A stretch of 64,000 nucleotides of DNA from Acinetobacter tandoii DSM 14970 = CIP 107469 (GTDB lineage: Bacteria; Pseudomonadota; Gammaproteobacteria; Pseudomonadales; Moraxellaceae): contig NZ_KE007367.1 of NCBI RefSeq assembly GCF_000400735.1, forward strand, positions 11,146 to 75,145, read 5' to 3'. Made by a program: the position numbers and the translations under genes. The first letter of the stretch is position 1, and each line of letters begins with the position of its first letter. Under the pieces are notes generated by a model. It made no database searches. It had not been told where the DNA came from and saw only the letters and a list, made by a program, of their open reading frames with translations. Shown here piece after piece: positions 61,569 to 64,000 of this stretch.

Positions 61569-62219
61569 TCAATAATGGAATAGAGTATCGTGATACTCAG
61601 CCAAAATAATCAATTCTTCCTTGGTTAAATGTGGGAAGATTTTATCAATTGCGATATGTACGGCTTTAATTACGGCCGCAGAGCCGATATCCGCTGCTTT
61701 ACGCTTAATCATGCCCAAATCGAGGGTTTTATTAAAATCATTCATGAAATGACGTACAGTGGCTTCTGCGAACTGTTTGTATAATTCGATTAAAACGGCT
61801 TTATTGGTATCACCACCTGCACGAATATCAGCAAATGTGGTTTTTAAATTAGTCACCAAGCTGGCATCTAAACTTTCACCTACGCGATATTGACCTTGAG
61901 CATCTTTGAACAAGCTTTTTTCAGAAAACTCAATTGATTGTTTCACCACATCATTTGGAGCTTTACTTAAAAGTTGTTTCAATAACACTGCGACAGTTGA
62001 TTTAATGTAACCTGCTAATTTTTCCGCAGTATCACGTTTATCACTTGGCGGAAAACGACGAACTAACTCCGTTAAAATGGCGTCAATAATTTCATCGTTA
62101 ATCAATAAAGCAGTTTGATCGCGCAAAGGGTAGAGAGCTTCACTTGAATTTTTTTTCTGCTGACCTGTTTGAATACTATTTAATAGTGTTTCAGAAGGGA
62201 CAAAACCAAAAAAAGGCAT
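61569..62219 (-). CDS. Conserved hypothetical protein
   Basis: The 216-residue product is soluble and mainly helical, with 'ALLINDEIIDAILTELVRRFPPSDKRDTAEKLAGYIKSTVAVLLKQLL' and 'FNKTLDLGMIKRKAADIGSAAVIKAVHIAIDKIFPHL'. It has no signal peptide or membrane helix. No family is recognised. It lies between queF and rodA on the same strand, with its own terminator, and is probably transcribed with queF. Confidence 0.75.
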   Translation of the reverse strand: MPFFGFVPSETLLNSIQTGQQKKNSSEALYPLRDQTALLINDEIIDAILTELVRRFPPSDKRDTAEKLAGYIKSTVAVLLKQLLSKAPNDVVKQSIEFSEKSLFKDAQGQYRVGESLDASLVTNLKTTFADIRAGGDTNKAVLIELYKQFAEATVRHFMNDFNKTLDLGMIKRKAADIGSAAVIKAVHIAIDKIFPHLTKEELIILAEYHDTLFHY

Positions 62220-62246
62220 TGTTATTTAACCTCAATATTATTCATT

Positions 62247-63062
62247 TTATTGTCGCGCCAAGCGAATTGGGCGAGGCATCCATGTTAAATCCGATACACG
62301 ACAAGGGTTGATATCTAAACCACCTCGGCGAGTATAAGCCGCATAAACCATAAGCTTTTCGGGTTGCAGATTTTGCCAGATATCGGCATAGATCTGTTCC
62401 ACGCATTGCTCATGAAAGCCATTATGCTGACGGTAGGAGATAATATAGGCTAAAAGTGAGCGATAACAAGGCTTTTTACCCTGATAACGGATAAAAACTG
62501 TACCCCAATCGGGTTGACCTGTTACAGGGCAGTTACTGCGCAGTAAATGTGAATAGAGTTGGATTTCCAGATTATCCGTATTTTCACGATCTAAACTGAG
62601 TAACGATGCATCAGGTTGATTTTCTAAGCGATCAGGAACCAAGTCATCGATACAGATGCCCTCAGGTTGATCAATAGTCAAAGCATCTACTTGGAACAAT
62701 TGAATCGTTACTGTAGCGCCCGCAGCTGCGGATAAATCTTTTTCTACAGTGGCGACAAATGCAGATTCAGAATCGAATTGGGTAAAGTTAAGGCTATTAA
62801 AGTAAAGCTTGAGTGATTTGGACTCAATTAAATTGGGTGAAGAAGCAGGTAGGGTTAAACGACCAATTGCAACTTGTGGAATACCCTGAGCATTAAGCCA
62901 AGAAATTTCAAACACATGCCACCAGTCTTTACCTTGTTGAATGCCCTCAATATGAGCATAGCTTGAACGTGCCTGAGCACGCGCAATTGGAAAAAGAATA
63001 TCTGGTTGATATGTTGATGGATATTGGGTGTCTTTACCAAGTAAAGAATGTTCTACACTCAT
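62247..63062 (-). CDS. queF: NADPH-dependent preQ0 reductase QueF
   Basis: The 271-residue product has the long (two-half) QueF form: C-terminal 'LLRSNCPVTGQPDWGTVFIRYQG' with the catalytic Cys, 'SYRQHNGFHEQCVEQIY' with the conserved Glu/His, and 'YTRRGGLDINP'. It reduces preQ0 to preQ1 in queuosine synthesis. Its start overlaps the stop of the ABC permease gene by one base (TAATG). Confidence 0.95.
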   Translation of the reverse strand: MSVEHSLLGKDTQYPSTYQPDILFPIARAQARSSYAHIEGIQQGKDWWHVFEISWLNAQGIPQVAIGRLTLPASSPNLIESKSLKLYFNSLNFTQFDSESAFVATVEKDLSAAAGATVTIQLFQVDALTIDQPEGICIDDLVPDRLENQPDASLLSLDRENTDNLEIQLYSHLLRSNCPVTGQPDWGTVFIRYQGKKPCYRSLLAYIISYRQHNGFHEQCVEQIYADIWQNLQPEKLMVYAAYTRRGGLDINPCRVSDLTWMPRPIRLARQ

Positions 63063-63835
63063 TATTCACGCATTCCTGAGCCACGAGAAAGTAAATAATA
63101 CGCTATACCGTAAAGCACAGCACAACATAAAGTAATCACGGTGAGTGAAATCGAAACGTTCACATCACTATGACCAAGAATTCCGAAACGGAAGGCATTA
63201 ACCATATAGACAATGGGGTTAATTAAAGACAAATTTTGCCAAAATGGGCTAAGTGCGCTAATCGCATAAAATACACCGCCTAAATAGGTCAGTGGAGTCA
63301 GTACGAATGTTGGAATAATAGAAATATCGTCAAAAGATTTGGCATAAACAGCATTAATAAAGCCACCCAATGAAAATAATAACGATGTCACAATGACGGT
63401 ATATATAGTCACAAACCAATTGGTGATATATAAGTCAGTAAAAAACAGACTCATAGCCGTCACAATAATCCCAACCAAGACCCCGCGACATAATCCACCC
63501 AAGACATAGCCCCAAAGAACTAAATGTAAAGGGACTGGGCTCATAATCAATTCTTCAATACTTTTTTGGAATTTGGCACTGAAGAAACTAGACGAAACAT
63601 TTGCATAGCTATTGGTAATCACCGCCATCATGATTAAGCCAGGCACAATGAATTGCATATAGCTAAAACCACCCATTTGCCCAATACGAGAACCGACTAA
63701 GTTACCAAAAATCACAAAATATAGACTCATGGTAATGGCAGGTGGTAATAGGGTTTGTGGCCAGATGCGCATAAAGCGGCGAACTTCTTTATGCACTAAT
63801 GTGAAAAGAGCAACACGCATTTGAGTCATATTCAT
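63062..63835 (-). CDS. ABC-2 type exporter permease
   Basis: The 257-residue product has six membrane helices and the ABC-2 pattern: 'QTLLPPAITMSLYFVIFGNLVGSRIG', 'FIVPGLIMMAVITNSYANVSSSFFSAKFQKSIEELIMSPV', 'VLTPLTYLGGVFYAISALSPFWQNLSLINPIVYMVNAFRFGILG'. It resembles YadH-type exporters. It overlaps the upstream ATPase gene by ATGA, so both form one exporter; the substrate is unknown. Confidence 0.9.
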   Translation of the reverse strand: MNMTQMRVALFTLVHKEVRRFMRIWPQTLLPPAITMSLYFVIFGNLVGSRIGQMGGFSYMQFIVPGLIMMAVITNSYANVSSSFFSAKFQKSIEELIMSPVPLHLVLWGYVLGGLCRGVLVGIIVTAMSLFFTDLYITNWFVTIYTVIVTSLLFSLGGFINAVYAKSFDDISIIPTFVLTPLTYLGGVFYAISALSPFWQNLSLINPIVYMVNAFRFGILGHSDVNVSISLTVITLCCAVLYGIAYYLLSRGSGMRE

Positions 63836-64000
63836 GGTGTAGTTCCCTCCAAATTTTTCTCCACAAGTCTGACAAACAATTCTTCAAGGCGGTTGGATTT
63901 ATTGCGCATACTACGCACTTGAATGCCTTGTGCTTCAAGTAACTGGAATAATTGATTTAAGGTATGCGCTTTGTCCATGGTGACTTCAAGCGTGACAGGA
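63832..64000 (-). CDS. ABC transporter ATP-binding protein, C-terminal end (partial)
   Basis: The minus frame is open to the window edge and ends with TGA at 63834-63832. The 55 residues seen ('VTLEVTMDKAHTLNQLFQLLEAQGIQVRSMRNKSNRLEELFVRL' type) are the usual C-terminal part after the ATPase core of ABC-2 exporters, with the 'NRLEELF' ending. It is coupled to the permease gene by ATGA. The ATP site is outside the window. Confidence 0.8.
   Translation of the reverse strand, partial: PVTLEVTMDKAHTLNQLFQLLEAQGIQVRSMRNKSNRLEELFVRLVEKNLEGTTP

Overview
The window reads as a low-GC gammaproteobacterial chromosome, most likely Acinetobacter or a close Moraxellaceae relative. The basis is AT-rich coding, the protein flavour, and the mix of ruvAB, dgt, purL, sthA, lipA, rpsB-tsf with divergent map, rlpA-mltB-rodA and queF. 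Genus is an inference from family recognition, because no search could be run. No tRNA, rRNA, CRISPR array or intact insertion sequence was seen.

Positions 1 to about 19.4 kb are the right-hand part of a lambda-like siphovirus prophage. In order it holds the tail of a head-region protein ending in Glu-Gln-Pro repeats, four head-tail connector genes, the tail tube, a G/GT tail chaperone pair with a lambda-type -1 slippery site, and a 1186-residue tape measure with a built-in transglycosylase. Distal tail and host-specificity genes follow, then a lysis cassette (holin, SAR-type endolysin, DUF6527 protein, nested Rz/Rz1) and a block of small minus-strand genes. The left part of the prophage, including any integrase, lies outside the window.

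The most interesting part is what has been inserted among the tail genes. An AntA-type antirepressor sits between two terminators and is preceded by a folded RNA of about 77 nt. That RNA has an 8-base complement to the antirepressor start region and resembles the C4 antisense RNA of phages P1/P7. About 1.5 kb further on is a P22 immI-like region: a minus-strand Mnt-like repressor, divergent promoters with repeated GTACCT operator cores, a 52-residue Arc-like protein and a 301-residue KilA-N antirepressor. Two exported cargo genes (a lipoprotein and a secreted protein) follow, each behind a terminator and a nearly identical 48-bp leader. The prophage therefore appears to carry two antirepressors under different control, one by RNA and one by repressor protein.

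From about 20 kb the DNA is chromosomal. It includes an M20 peptidase, ruvB and ruvA, dgt and purL (20-30 kb). A 3-hydroxybutyrate/acetoacetate use cluster follows at 31.8-38.8 kb, with a CoA-transferase pair, thiolase, PcaC-like protein, LysR regulator, GntP-type permease and 3-hydroxybutyrate dehydrogenase. Next come an exported formamidase-like enzyme, lipA, sthA, a TauD-type dioxygenase, an MFS carrier overlapped by a 45-residue membrane protein, a NarK-type carrier and an OmpW-type porin (39-50 kb). The remainder is map divergent from rpsB-tsf behind a structured leader, an AraC regulator with azlC and azlD, a cell-envelope cluster (rlpA, mltB, rodA), and at the right edge queF with an ABC exporter cut by the window end.
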